From positions 248,001 through 312,000 of the forward strand of contig NC_052616.1 of the NCBI RefSeq assembly GCF_016545825.1: a stretch of 64,000 nt of DNA, read 5' to 3'. The stretch is from Eucalyptus grandis (lineage: Eukaryota > Streptophyta > Magnoliopsida > Myrtales > Myrtaceae). The translations under genes were made by a program, and so were the position numbers. This document shows, in pieces, positions 34,561 to 45,779 of this stretch (positions are counted from its first letter, which is position 1; each line of letters opens with the position of its first letter). Below the pieces are notes generated by a model. That model was not told where the DNA came from. It did not search any database and was given only the letters and a program-made list of their open reading frames with translations.

Positions 34561-37410
34561 TCTTTACGGGCCATGGGGTAAGATGTAAGAGAGACGATAT
34601 TTTTGCAACGATCAAAAGACAATAATTAAAAGAGAGAGATGCCTTTGGAATGAAGTCAAACTTGATTTAACCTCACATGAAATGACATCAATTAAAAATC
34701 GAGCATACACTGATCTTACATAGATGATAAAGTGGTCCATATTATTGACATATCCATTTGCTCGAGAAGGTTGCCAAATGTCCCTGATTTGTTGGTTTAG
34801 CAACGTCAGGCCAGTAACACCAAAAGTCCAACGACATGACATTATCAAAATTTAGATAGAAATTGCGATTCCTTTAGGTATGTCCTAGCTTAATTAGTTA
34901 CTTTTTACACGTTAGATTTCAAGTAGAAAGTAAATGAATATCCACTTTACAGAGAGAGAGAGAGAGCACGAAAATCATTTGCCAAAGTGGATTGTCGTCC
35001 ATATGATGAAGTCTTACTCCCTTAAAGAATGATCGCCTTCTTGCTAGCTCTATCGTGGTAATCAGGGGTCTCTTTTGAATTTTAGCCCAGGAGAGGCGAC
35101 TTGAAAATGAAAGTATCTAACCCAACACTAAAAATCACTTTCATATAAAGAATCGCTAAATAATAGTCCACTCTAGCCAATGATTAGATGAAGAGATAAC
35201 CTAGTTTTCTTTGTTATAACTCATTTATCCATGATGCAAATGATGACTTAACATCTTATTTCATCCTTTATCTATACGTCGAGAATATTGTATATTGCGC
35301 TCTAGAGTATCTTGCCCGATTAGGCTAAAGAACAAAATCAGTTCTCTGTATTATAAACAGGTCATATTGAAATTTGGGAGGAGAAGAGGACAAGAGCAGG
35401 TCCTTCTCACCCCGAAATCTTTATTTAGTTTGTCCACGATCTTCATCTCATATAAAAATCACCAAAAGATGGGTAGAGTTGTGCATGAGTGATCAGCCTT
35501 CTCCAACTTGAAAAGCTTTTTGCGGATGAATGGTGAAAGATAATCTCAAAAGTGTTAATCCTGTCGACTAGGGTTCCGAATCTCAATACTTGTCTTCTTG
35601 TTGACTATCTGGAAATTTACTTAGTAGATTTTCAAGGCGAAGACATGCACCATGTGCTTGCCAGAACGTTTGTGCCCTGACTTCTGCTCCAAAACCTGAG
35701 GGGAGGGGAGGAAAGAATGCAATCATCTAATACCTTTTTGCTTTCTGGGTATGAAATCTAATCTTACGTCATTCTCAAGGGGGTTGACCGATTGGTTATT
35801 AATTGTTTAGTCTCATCTGACCTGTCCAACCGAGACAGCTGAAAAGAAGTAGGAATATACATAAAATACAGCGACAATGTCTAACTCACCCGCACCAAGT
35901 GGCCTAAATAAAAGTCATTCTAGAAAAAGACGAAGACATCGTCGGGACGCATCCGTGGATAGCATCCCTGAACCGCAGAAGGCGAATCCCACTAACAAAG
36001 AAGAAGCAAAGGGAGACTTTGCCAAGTCCGGAAGGGGAAACAATGACTATGTATTGTCCTTCTCCAGGACGGATCATGCTCTCCTTTATTTAATCCGGTT
36101 GTCACTTTCAGCGCGGATCACACCCTTCTTATTTAATCCCTCTCCGGCACGTAAGAGATTGCCCACTTGCCTGGATGATTACATGACGCCACGTCGAGCT
36201 CAGCTTCGACCAGCTCCTTCTCTTAGTTTTATTTGCTATCCAGTGTCACCTTTCTGTGTGCCGTCGACGGCCTCATCTTCTTTCCTCATATTTCTTGACG
36301 AGATGCTTAGCTTAATCAAACTATATATGGTGTGACATAATGTCGATAGTGCTGCTATTAAATCCAGTCGTCCAAATTACCAAGTCTCCGGCCATTCTAT
36401 ATGGAAAATGCATCTAGAACCTCCGCGTAAGATTCCTTTCAGATTGTCATGGCTGGGATAAAGAGAAGTGCTTCCGTCTTGCATTCTCTGTCCTCCATGA
36501 TTTCCGAAATTTGTACCTGGGAAATTTTTGCCTTCTTATTATTAGGACATTAATCTGCATAAACTTCTGCTGCTGCCATATTCATGCAGGTTACTTATGT
36601 TATCCTAAGGAGAGATGTGATTTTGCATTCATTCACAGGGGAAAATTGCCCTTGAATTCTTGGTCTAGAACTTCGGTTATCAAGAGAAACCAGCCATGGT
36701 TTAACTTGATAATTACCTATATTCGTAAACATTGACGGGTGATCCAGCTAAGATACCCGTGTAAAGTTTCATTCCATTGCCGTTAAAGGACCAGTTCCAA
36801 TTCCCCTGAGTTTTAACTTGTGATTAGACATTCATATTTCAATATGAACTGACAGGACGCCCCTTTGGGATAAATCCATTGGAAAGAGGATCAACTCACA
36901 TCCTAAAGCTGATTGGCAAAATAAAGCTTTTAACTGCCATCGAAACTGGTTGCACAACCAATTTTGATTTAGTTCATGAAGCCTACTCAGATATTATCCT
37001 CTCATCTATCTATAACTGTCATTTAGATTGCTTATTACCTACACATTTCCAATCTACCTCAACAAGACTATCTTCAAGCACAACTTCACCAGATCCACAC
37101 ACTCATAGCCCCATAACACTTGAGAAAATTTTCATGTAGAACAAATGATGCCACAGAAGGTGCATGTGCAGCCACGTCCGAAAATTAAGGCATCACACGC
37201 TCAAATCCAATCACCAATTCTTGCTTTCACTTTCCTGGAACATAATGCCTTGGGGATGATTTCTGCAAGAATTCTCAATTTCAGGGCCAAAGAGAACTTG
37301 TGCACGCCCCTATCAATTTAGCGGATAAGGGGAGGTTACATCTCTCTAAGTGAAAAATATCAACGAAAAGGAACTGAGATGGGAAGTAGCCTAAACTGTG
37401 GCAAGATACA

Positions 37411-37523
37411 ATTATACTCTCCAGACATAAAGTTACTTAGAGAGTACAATACCAGTAGAGAAAAATATCGATTATAGTCTTCAGACATAAAGTTACTTAG
37501 AGAGTACAATACCAATAGAGAAA
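37411..37523. repeat. 54-bp direct duplication, period 60
   Basis: Copies at about 37411-37463 and 37471-37523 share CAGACATAAAGTTACTTAGA and GAGTACAATACCARTAGAGA almost perfectly. Confidence 0.85.
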
Positions 37524-37676
37524 CAACACGTCAAGCTAAGCAGCACTGGCATCATGATTTTCAGCTGCTAGCGCCCATATACATAGCTAGATGATGAATA
37601 GTGCAATCTTTTGATGAAATAGTGGAACTACCTGATCATTGGCATTTCATACAATGACTTTATCTGAACACTCAAA

Positions 37677-38137
37677 GGGTGCATTTGATAACCATTTTAT
37701 TCCTGTGAACTCAATTTTTTTTTTTATTTTACTCCTAAGAACAATTTTGAGCATTTGAAAGCGTTTAGTAACTGTCCAAATTTTTATTCCTAAAATAGAA
37801 ATGCGTTTGGTAAAACTTTTAATTTTTTGTTTCTTTTAAATTTTTAATACTTTTATTATTTTTTTTTCTTTTTTTCATTTTCTCTTCTTCTTCCTCCTTT
37901 TTTGTGGCTAGTCACCAACCATTGCCGTGGCCGGCGATTGGTTGGGCAAGGTCTGGCGAGCTTGCCGAAGGCTCGCTTGGCGAGGCTCGGCCTGGCCAGC
38001 CTATGAGAGGCAAAACCTCGCTAGGGCAAGGTAGAACTCACACCACCTGGCCGAGGTCGAGCTTTGCCGGTTCTTTTTTTGTTCCGGGAACAAAAGAATA
38101 TAATCAATCACTATTTAGCAAGTTAATAAACAGACCC
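37677..38137. mobile_element. MITE, GGGTGCRTTTGRTAAC family, abutting cytochrome b5
   Basis: The left end GGGTGCATTTGATAACC pairs with the right end, whose reverse complement is GGGTCTGTTTATTAACTTG. Flanking trinucleotides are AAA and TAA, so the target duplication is eroded. The inside has AT-rich arms, a pyrimidine tract (CTTCTTCTTCCTCC) and a GC-rich core (CCGTGGCCGGCGATTGG). It is about half the length of its relative at 44114-44999. Its right end lies about 20 bp past the cytochrome b5 stop codon, so it would be in the 3' UTR. Confidence 0.7.
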
Positions 38138-38156
38138 TAATTCATCAGACATCTAA

Positions 38157-40104
38157 TTAGTCTTTTTTGCCAAAGTTCCTTAGCGCAAATGCAAGGCCTA
38201 AGACCAGCAGCAGAACAAGAAACTGCAAAATTTTTGTCGCAATCCCAGAGGATTGGACTGGGCCAGAAGGCACTTGGGTTGGAGGAGTGTACTCACTCTT
38301 TGCTGGAAGAGTGGAGCTGTCGACTTTGCCAATATAATACTTCTCCATCATCTCTTTTGCAGAATCGCTATGACCAACATCTTCAAAATCGTTTCACCAA
38401 AAAAAATTCAAAATTCAAAATCATGAGTAGCATCTTTCCCTGCACAATCAAGACAGTGCAATTGATAAATAACAATTTCTGTGGTCACATCAGTGTGAAT
38501 TTTAAGGGACTAATATTCGTTTCACCCGTGTTGTTTAGCAGGAATTCATCCCCTCCAAGATGATCCTCCAGAAAAGGAGTTACATCATAGACCTGAGACA
38601 ATGCCACTCGCCATTTATATAATCCCAAAAGAAAACAGTTAAATTTCCACATGCTATGTGCCAGAATATGCATCATAATGTTTAATGCATCTTTAATGGT
38701 GATCAACTAACTCATCAACAAATAAAAAAACATTGGAAGAAGAAAAAATTGGATACAAGGCGTTGTAATTGTATATGGTCCATAATGAACCCGTAAAATA
38801 ATTCATGTATATATGCAGAAAGCCATCAAGGAGTTTTCATTCCATGTCATTCTCTGACTAAAGTCCCTTTTGCAAAGGAAAAGATCTCAAGAATCATGAC
38901 AGAAAGGAGAACTTGTTTTGTCCAGACAAACAAAACAGAAAGGAAAAAAGAATAAAGAAAGAGATATATTTTTCATTTCTATCTCATATTTATAACACTG
39001 TCGACTTGTTAAGGAAGCATCCCTCCATTTTCTAGATTATTTAGAAAAGTTCCTGTTGGAACAATAGGCAACTATAATGGGCACGCATGCTCAAACATCG
39101 GGTTAGTGAACCTGGAGGACTGAATGTACTAAAAGGGCCGAGAATTCTCCATGATATTTACCGCAGTGATTAAAAACGTTCAGGTTTGCAAAGGCCAGTA
39201 ACGCTTAATGCAATATGCTGAAAGGGAAATCTAATTTTTGCATTAATAGGTGAACAGGTTACTCGACCAGAGCAACCAAAAGGAACTCGTCAGGGACATA
39301 AATTCTTTTCACCCTCCCAAATAAAAGCTCCTCCTGGAGTTCCAAAAGCTCACGCCGGTACCAATAGCAGCTTTAATCATGAGGAGAATACGGAAAATAA
39401 CATATAAGTATGAAGAGGCTTGCCCGAAGTCCTTTGACATCCTCTAGCTGATATATGTAGTTTAGTCATTACAAGATGCAACGAATTTGAAAAGGAAAAG
39501 TCAAGAACAGAAGCCCAAGATAGAAAGTGACAATGGCAAAACAATTGCAAGTAGCTTAGCTGATGCTCAATGGGCCTCGCGCCTCAAGGCAGGAAGGTTA
39601 CCAAGCAAATTCGAAGGAAGAAGCTACACGTGGAGATATGGCAACCCAGCAAGATCCTTTTCTACTGACAAGTTGAGAGCATTCTCATCCAAACGGTAAA
39701 GGGCAAAGAAACAGAACCTCAATCATCAGGAAAAAAAAAAGGACAATGCATCTTCAGAACCATAGCCTCAGTAAACACGCATCGACGAGTGATATAGCAA
39801 GCTACACGGACAGCGCCTGAAAGATCAACACCCATCAAGTCAAGAATATAGCAAGCAATCCGCAAGCGTGCAATCTAAATGTAATTGAGCACGCACAAAC
39901 AAGCAACGGCCCAACCGCGACTCCAAGGGTGATTTGCTCGCGATCTTCCCAATTAGACAATACGGAATAATGAGAAATGAGGAAAAGAGAAGGGAAGCAA
40001 GGAGTTGGAACACAAACCTTACCAGAGATAATAAGTCAGCAATCGGTGCGGCTGTTGTGCTTGGCGACCTCATCAAAGAAAGGGACTTTAGGATTGGAGC
40101 CCAT
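38157..40104 (-). pseudogene. Cytochrome b5 (ER, tail-anchored), disrupted three-exon gene
   Basis: Intact relatives are small haem proteins on the ER that pass electrons to desaturases and some P450s. Exons on the minus strand are 40018-40104 (MGSNPKVPFFDEVAKHN to SGK), 38526-38592 (VYDVTPFLEDHLGGDEFLL) and 38157-38439 (KDATHDFE, then [16 protein letters not shown] and a C-terminal membrane anchor [14 protein letters not shown]). All splice sites are canonical. Three departures are visible. The conserved DCWL codon for Trp in exon 1 is TGA (40036-40038). The haem-ligand loop HPGG reads HLGG. Exon 3 carries 32 extra nt (38382-38413) between DFE and DVGH, shifting the frame. The anchor half is otherwise intact, so decay looks recent. 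A functional start downstream of the TGA would lack the haem-pocket N-terminus. Sequencing error is an alternative but would have to occur twice. Confidence 0.85.
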
Positions 40105-40222
40105 TTTCCTTCAGTTCGCTCACTGCTGCTTCCACAGTATCACCTTCTCGACACAACCAGACTCAAATTGTCCCAAAAAAGAACAGAGAGAGACTTCCAT
40201 CCCAAGGACAAAGGTCGATCGA

Positions 40223-40298
40223 CCCAGAAAATTCTTACCCGGTAGAGAGACGAAGCGGTCCCCAGAAAATTCTTACCCGGTAGAGAGACGAAGCGGTC
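40223..40298. repeat. Exact 38-bp tandem duplication upstream of cytochrome b5
   Basis: Two identical adjacent copies (40223-40260 and 40261-40298) begin CCCAGAAAATTCTTACCCGG. They lie 120-195 bp upstream of the cytochrome b5 start, so they fall in its leader or promoter. Confidence 0.95.
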
Positions 40299-40309
40299 CC
40301 TGTGATGAG

Positions 40310-40350
40310 TTCTTCTTCTTCTTCTTCTTCTTCTTCTTCTTCTTCTTCTT
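40310..40350. repeat. (TTC)n microsatellite
   Basis: About 13 uninterrupted TTC units (GAA on the cytochrome b5 sense strand), directly upstream of the 38-bp duplication. Confidence 0.95.
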
Positions 40351-40540
40351 GACGAAATTACCGATCTCCATTTCAGTTATTTATCTATTTTTGTAAGATT
40401 AAGTTCGTGACACCATTTGAGTTATTTATCAATTTTTGTAAGATTAAATTTGTGACATCCTAAATTTTCATTGTATTAATTATGTAAATTATGTTATATA
40501 GAAATAAGATTCATATTTTTCCACACGGGTATTAATAATT

Positions 40541-40833
40541 GTCACATGATTCTCTTTGTCTCCAATAACCATAATTTATCAGCCACTTTTCACTAATTTG
40601 ATTGCCACGTTCCTTAGTTTATCACTTAATTTCTTACCTGCAAATTACATCATTCATTACGTCACTTCTTTTAACATTAGTGGGCATTGATGATTGTCAC
40701 ATGATTCTCTTTGTTTTTTATAACCATAGTTTATTAGCCACTTTTCACTAATTTGATTGCCACATTCGTTAATTTATCACCTAATTTCTTACCTGCAAAT
40801 TACATCATTCCTTACATCACTTCTTTTAACTTT
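40541..40833. repeat. Direct duplication, period 154
   Basis: GTCACATGATTCTCTTTGT begins at 40541 and 40695. Both copies continue through CCACTTTTCACTAATTTGAT and TTTCTTACCTGCAAATTACA to CACTTCTTTTAAC, with few differences. Confidence 0.9.
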
Positions 40834-40988
40834 AGTCCATAAATGCCTTTTAAGTTTATAGGCCAAGAGTCCTCGTTCATTCTCCACGCCTCCCTCATTT
40901 TCAATTATAAGTTTAACCTATAGATTTGCATCATGCATGACCTCACCCTTTTACTTCAATAATACAAATCATCTCTCTATACTTTTCA

Positions 40989-41316
40989 CTAAGTGTATTA
41001 CCTCAATGTCATCATGACTTTTAACCTTAGTTAATTAAAATGTATTGTTTTAAACTAATGAAAAAGTTCTAATTTTCTTATTTGTGTCATTGAACTTAAC
41101 ATTAAAATGACATCACTCATGATAATTTAACTCAACCAAAGTTTGGAGCAATCATTACAAGTGAAGTTATTCTTTAAAATAAATAAATGGCTTTTGATGT
41201 TTAAGCATTAATGAGAGATGGAGAAGACCTTGACTTTTCTTTTTCATTAGTTTAAAACAATACATTTTAATTAACTAAGGTTAAAAGCCATGATGACATT
41301 GAGCTAAAACACTTAG
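40989..41316. repeat. Large imperfect palindrome, arms about 78 bp
   Basis: The left arm 40989-41067 (CTAAGTGTATTACCTCAATG onward) is the inverse of the right arm 41239-41316 with about 90 percent identity by eye, including TAGTTAATTAAAATGTATTG and TTTTAAACTAATGAAAAAG. The 171-bp loop recurs as a direct copy at 41498-41633. Confidence 0.85.
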
Positions 41317-41497
41317 CGGAAAATATAGAGAGATCTATGCATTCTCAAATAAGTTCAATGACACCATCTCTCATTAATGCTTAAAAAAATTACAACTCAA
41401 ATTATGCATTCTCATTCATGCATCGTGCTTGGCCAATGACACACTCTCTCTCTCTCTCCATTTTTTCATCTTCAATATTGCCACTTGTCAATAATTA

Positions 41498-41633
41498 TTC
41501 TAATTTTCTTATTTGTGTCATTGAAACTTAACATTAAAATGACATTACTCATGACAATTTAACTCAACCAGAGTTTGGAGCAATCATTACAAGTGAAGTT
41601 ATTCTTTTTAAATGGCTTTTGATGTTTAATTTA
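41498..41633. repeat. Direct copy of the palindrome loop sequence
   Basis: TTCTAATTTTCTTATTTGTG, GTTTGGAGCAATCATTACAA and TGGCTTTTGATGTTTAA occur in the same order as at 41067-41205. Confidence 0.85.
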
Positions 41634-42302
41634 ATTAATATGACTTGATTAAGTGAAAATGTGAAGATGCCGAAACAAGATTTGATAATGATATTTTTTA
41701 TAATTTGACTGAGCTACCAAAGTACTAGCTAAGTATTGTCGATTAATCATGTAATTGATTCTTTGAGTTGTCATTACTCATGTAGTCGATTCTTTGAGTA
41801 TGAGCATTTGTTTCTAAATTACTGGTTAGTTATCTATGGCTTCCGATTAAAGGATGATGGCTTGGCATGAAAAGAATGAGGATATATGTGTTAAAGTGCA
41901 TGTAATTAATTGTCTATCATTAATTGCATAAGAAATGACAAATTATTGAGATGTACATGGCAATTGTGATGTTGTTATGAAATGTATATGAATAATGCCA
42001 CGTGATTAAGACCTTACAACTTGTTTGCCATTGAGTGAATTTCTTTGTATGAGTATGTGAATGAAACTCTTGAGTCAACTAAATGTCTACCGTATGAGAC
42101 GGTTCTACAAGATTGATATGACATGAAATCCTATAATGACATGACTCATATAGCCATGGTATGACATAGCTCATATAACCATTGTATGATGTTAAGAAAC
42201 GAACATCCTCTTACGGATATACAATGGAGTATTTATCCTTGCTAATATAGAGGACACTTGTAATGAATGGGCTGAGGCATGACAAAGGGTATATATGATT
42301 AT

Positions 42303-42977
42303 GGCCCCGTTTGATTCAGATTTTCCAATGGGCTTTGGTCCCCCAAAGCCCTTTGGAGAAAATATTTTGCGTTTGGCATGTATTTTTGAAAGCTCATTTG
42401 TCAAATATCAGCATTCCCAATACTGAAAGCCCAATGCTAGGGAGGAGCTGCTTTGAGCATTGGCATTTTGGAGATGCAATTTCACTATTCACCGAGTCAT
42501 TGTTCATCTTCTTCGTCGTTCATTTTCTTCTTCCCCGCCTAAGAGTCGAGCTTCTCCAGCAGCCACCACTGTCACCTAGGGGTCACGCGTCCGGTGACCA
42601 CCGCTTGGGTGGCGCAACCCGCGACCCAAGCGGCGTCGTGCAACCTCAGGCGCCAGATCCGGCAGTCTAGAGGCCAGATCTAGCCTTTGCAACAAACGAT
42701 GGCGTCGACTGAGGTTATGCCCCCAAGTGACCAAATTTGGTCGTCCAACAGTTGGCCGGATGCCGGATTTGATTTTTAGATTAAAAAAAAAAACAAGAAA
42801 TAGCAAAAGCCCATTATAAATGTGAGTTTTGCTAAACGGTATTTATGCTAAAGTTACCTTTTAATGCTATTTAAAATTACAATTTACCAAATGGTGTAAT
42901 ATTTCAGAAAACCTCTTTACCTCAAAGGTATTTGCATTATTCCAAGAGCATTTCCCAAAGCTGAACCAAACGGGCCC
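42303..42977. mobile_element. MITE with GGSCCCGTTTGRTTCAG terminal inverted repeats
   Basis: The left end GGCCCCGTTTGATTCAG pairs with the right end, whose reverse complement is GGGCCCGTTTGGTTCAG. TAT flanks both sides (42300-42302 and 42978-42980), a likely 3-bp target duplication. A GC-rich core lies at about 42530-42760 and no transposase is present. Confidence 0.82.
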
Positions 42978-43859
42978 TATATCTCCCATGAGTTCATGGT
43001 GACAATGCCTTGTTAGTCAAGATGCATCGTGCATCGAGATAGTCCTGTTCAGTGATGAATACCTTGTGGTATTCATGCATCATGAAATAATCTGCCATAT
43101 GCTTACATTTGAATTAATATCTTTTGAGATGTTGTTAATGATTTTCATTGACATATCATGATAGAAAAGGCAATGCATTTTCTTCCTCACTTGTCGGACA
43201 TAATTATCTTGTAACTGTGTTGAACTCATGTTATTTTATTGATATCCTTGTTTCTAAAGTGGAAAAGTGACGAACAATTGAAATATGTGGTTGGAAATAT
43301 AGATTTTGATGTATACTATGGTGTATGCTCATAGAGGATGAAATGTTTGACATGTATATTTGGTTTGGACGACAAGTGTTTGAATCATATTTTGCGTCTA
43401 GTTCTTCTAGAGTATTATTCAGTTATGAATACAATATTAATTAAGAAATCAATTATACTTATATAAACAATGAAAGTCATTTCTTAAATTTTGTGATTCC
43501 TATAAATATTTCATGATGAAATATTTGTTGTTATAATGCTATGGTGCTCCCCAGTCGAGTGGTAGGATGATCTTCTACCTTATATTTAAAAAGTTTATAT
43601 ACTATGCTTAGGCTCACCCCAATATATTTTATAGATTTGTTAGGTTATGAGTTAAGGGGCATTATAGTAATGATTCCAAAGATCTCTAGCAAGGATTGGA
43701 TCAAAGTGCGCAGGAAAAGTGGAGATGGGTTTCTGTACATAAGGTTTTGATGCATATTAGCTAATGTTAAATTATTTGTACAATATAGGATAAGTTAGTT
43801 ATTTATCAGATAATTGAAGTGAAGTTAATTTATATACTCATTCAGGATTCAAATTTTGT

Positions 43860-45140
43860 GGAAATTCAAGTTGCTACAAAATTATTAATTAATTTTGGGA
43901 TGCCAACTTATATTTGATCAATTACCAACATCTATTAGATTACCAATTTATACATGAGATTATCAATGTCTTATATGCCTTCTTTTGGGAAATTATCAAC
44001 TTTTGTTTACATAAATTACCAATAGTTTAAACTTACAAATTATTGTAGCATATTACCAATGTTAAGATGAATTATTGACAACATTTTGCCTTTAAGTTGC
44101 TAACTAATTCTTAGGCCTTGTTTGGTAACCATCCAAACATGGCCAAATTCTTATTTTTTGTTCCCAAAATCAGTTTGGGAACAGAATTGCATTTAGTAAA
44201 ATTTTTATTCCCGAGAACAAATTAGGAGTAGAATCAAGAATAAAAAAAAAAAAAAATATGATTCTTGTTCCATAATCATAAAAAGAATCAAACTTAACTA
44301 TTCTTCTTTTTTCTTCTTCTTCTTCAATCGCGCGCCACCATCCTCCCCCATCCACCACTGTCCGCCATTGCTCGCTGCCGTCGCCATCACCGCCAGTTGT
44401 CGACAACTAGTCAGGCAAGCTCGCTAGGCTAAGGCGAGGTCGGCCGGGCTGGGTGAGCTCGCCGCGAGGCAAGCCCAGCCACCAGCGAGGCTCGCCAAGC
44501 CTCGGCGAGGCCTGCGTGGCCACCGATGAGGCTCGGCCTCGCCAAGGGTGGGCAAGCCTCCCAATGCCCGGCCCCCCATCGGTGGCCAAGCGAGCCTCAC
44601 CCAGCCCGGCGAGGCCGAGCCTCGGAAGGGCGGGCGAGCCTCGCCTAGGCTGCCGGCGAGGCTTGGCCGACGAGGGCTAGCCTCGCCGAGGGCCAGCGAC
44701 GCCGATGAGGTCCCCGGCCCTCGTCGGTGATCGGCTTGAAGAAGAAGAAGAAGAATAAAAAAAAAAAAAAAAAAAAAATTATAAAAATTATAAAAATTAT
44801 TTAAAAATTAAAAGAAATTAATTTAGAACATAATCAATGAGCACGGTACCAAACGCAATTCTATTCCAAAATAAAAAATTTTGGACAGTTATCAAACGGT
44901 TTAAAATGCTTAGAATCAGTTTCCGGGAACAAAATAAAAAAAAAAATCATTTCTGATCAAAATCTATTCTTGGGAACGGAATCGTTACCAAACGCACCCT
45001 TAGTAACCAACTTAAACCCGATTCACTTATCTACCTCCATTTATTTACTTGAAAATTATCAACTTCTTCAAAAAATTACTAACATATATTTGCATGATTC
45101 AACAATACTTACCAACTTTTATTTATATCTTCGAGTCATT
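43860..45140. repeat. Degenerate TTACCAA-type AT-rich tract, split by a MITE
   Basis: ATTACCAA, ATTATCAACTT and TTACCAACTTTTATTTAT recur irregularly at 43860-44110 and again at 45000-45140, in the same style as the tract at 4770-5800. The MITE at 44114-44999 interrupts it. Confidence 0.6.
44114..44999. mobile_element. MITE, GGGTGCGTTTGGTAAC family, TTA target duplication
   Basis: The left end GGCCTTGTTTGGTAACC pairs with the right end, whose reverse complement is GGGTGCGTTTGGTAACG. TTA flanks both sides (44111-44113 and 45000-45002), as expected for PIF/Harbinger-type (Tourist-like) elements. Inside are AT-rich arms with TTCCCRAGAACA-type sequence, a CTTCTTCTTC tract, a 400-bp core packed with GCGAGGC/GCCTCGC, and an AAGAAGAAG plus A-run tract. 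There is no coding capacity. It is the longest of the related copies in this window. Confidence 0.85.
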
Positions 45141-45354
45141 TATTAATTTCATAAACTCTTCCTTTTCTTTTACCCATAAGCAAGTTCTTTTTATTGCTAA
45201 AATGACCAAGAGGTTATGGGTGGACTAATCCCATGTACAAGCCCCCAACACCTCTCTTTTTCATTGTTAAAAAAAATAAAAATTGAAAACTTTAATTATA
45301 CAAAACTAGGATTTTGTAGATTCCTTACTTATAAATTGTTGTGTAATTTGACAT

Positions 45355-45486
45355 TGTTGAGAAATATTGTGAGTAATAAGGGTAAAATAGTAACTTAGTT
45401 ATGAGTAGGGTTATGCACATATGAGCATATATATATTTGTAACCCTATTTTATTTTGAGAATTTAGAAAACAATTATCTCTTCACA
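45355..45486 (+). repeat. 5' LTR of the copia element
   Basis: 132 bp, TG...CA ends. It contains a TATATATAT stretch near 45428-45437 that could serve as its TATA box. Confidence 0.93.
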
Positions 45487-45779
45487 TGGTATCAAAGCCA
45501 CACTTAAAAAACAAAAAGATTTTAGGGTAATATTATATCTCAAGTCATTGGGGCCTGAGTATTCATCTCTTTTTCAGCATATTACATCTCAAAGTTCTCT
45601 TCCCACAATAGATGAAGTCTTCCCCAGGCTCTCCGTTCTACAATTCCTTAGAAGAGTTCTTCCACGTTGGCAATGGAGATTAATGCTATGCTTTCCTATG
45701 GTTCTAGTAGACATGGAGGTTGAGATCATGGTTATTGAGGTCATGGACGCGATGTTGCTCATGATGGAAGTCATGGAGG

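Larger units (their letters stand above)
34084..38156. other. Intergenic region between CYP78A and cytochrome b5
   Basis: No gene is supported. It starts with the CYP78A 3' flank and a tandem duplication (34263-34560). A 54-bp duplication lies at 37411-37523 and a MITE at 37677-38137. An open frame at 35877-36335 has no recognisable domain or splice context. The rest shows nothing I can name. Confidence 0.45.
40351..45349. other. Intergenic region rich in duplications, no gene
   Basis: No coding sequence is supported. It holds a 45-bp-period duplication (40375-40458), a 154-bp-period duplication (40541-40833), an inverted repeat (40989-41316) whose loop sequence is copied again at 41498-41633, MITEs at 42303-42977 and 44114-44999, and a degenerate TTACCAA-type tract on both sides of the second MITE (about 43860-45140). 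The stretches 41.7-42.3 and 43.0-43.8 kb show nothing recognisable. Confidence 0.5.

Noticed and set aside
35877..36335. 152-codon open frame with an Arg/Lys-rich start
   Set aside because: No domain, no splice context, and unrelated composition along its length; insufficient support for a gene.
42311..42670. 119-codon open frame
   Set aside because: Lies wholly within a MITE with clear terminal repeats and target duplication.
43545..43585. tRNA-like phrase GTCGAGTGGTAGGAT
   Set aside because: No B box at the right distance and no cloverleaf; chance similarity or a tRNA fragment.
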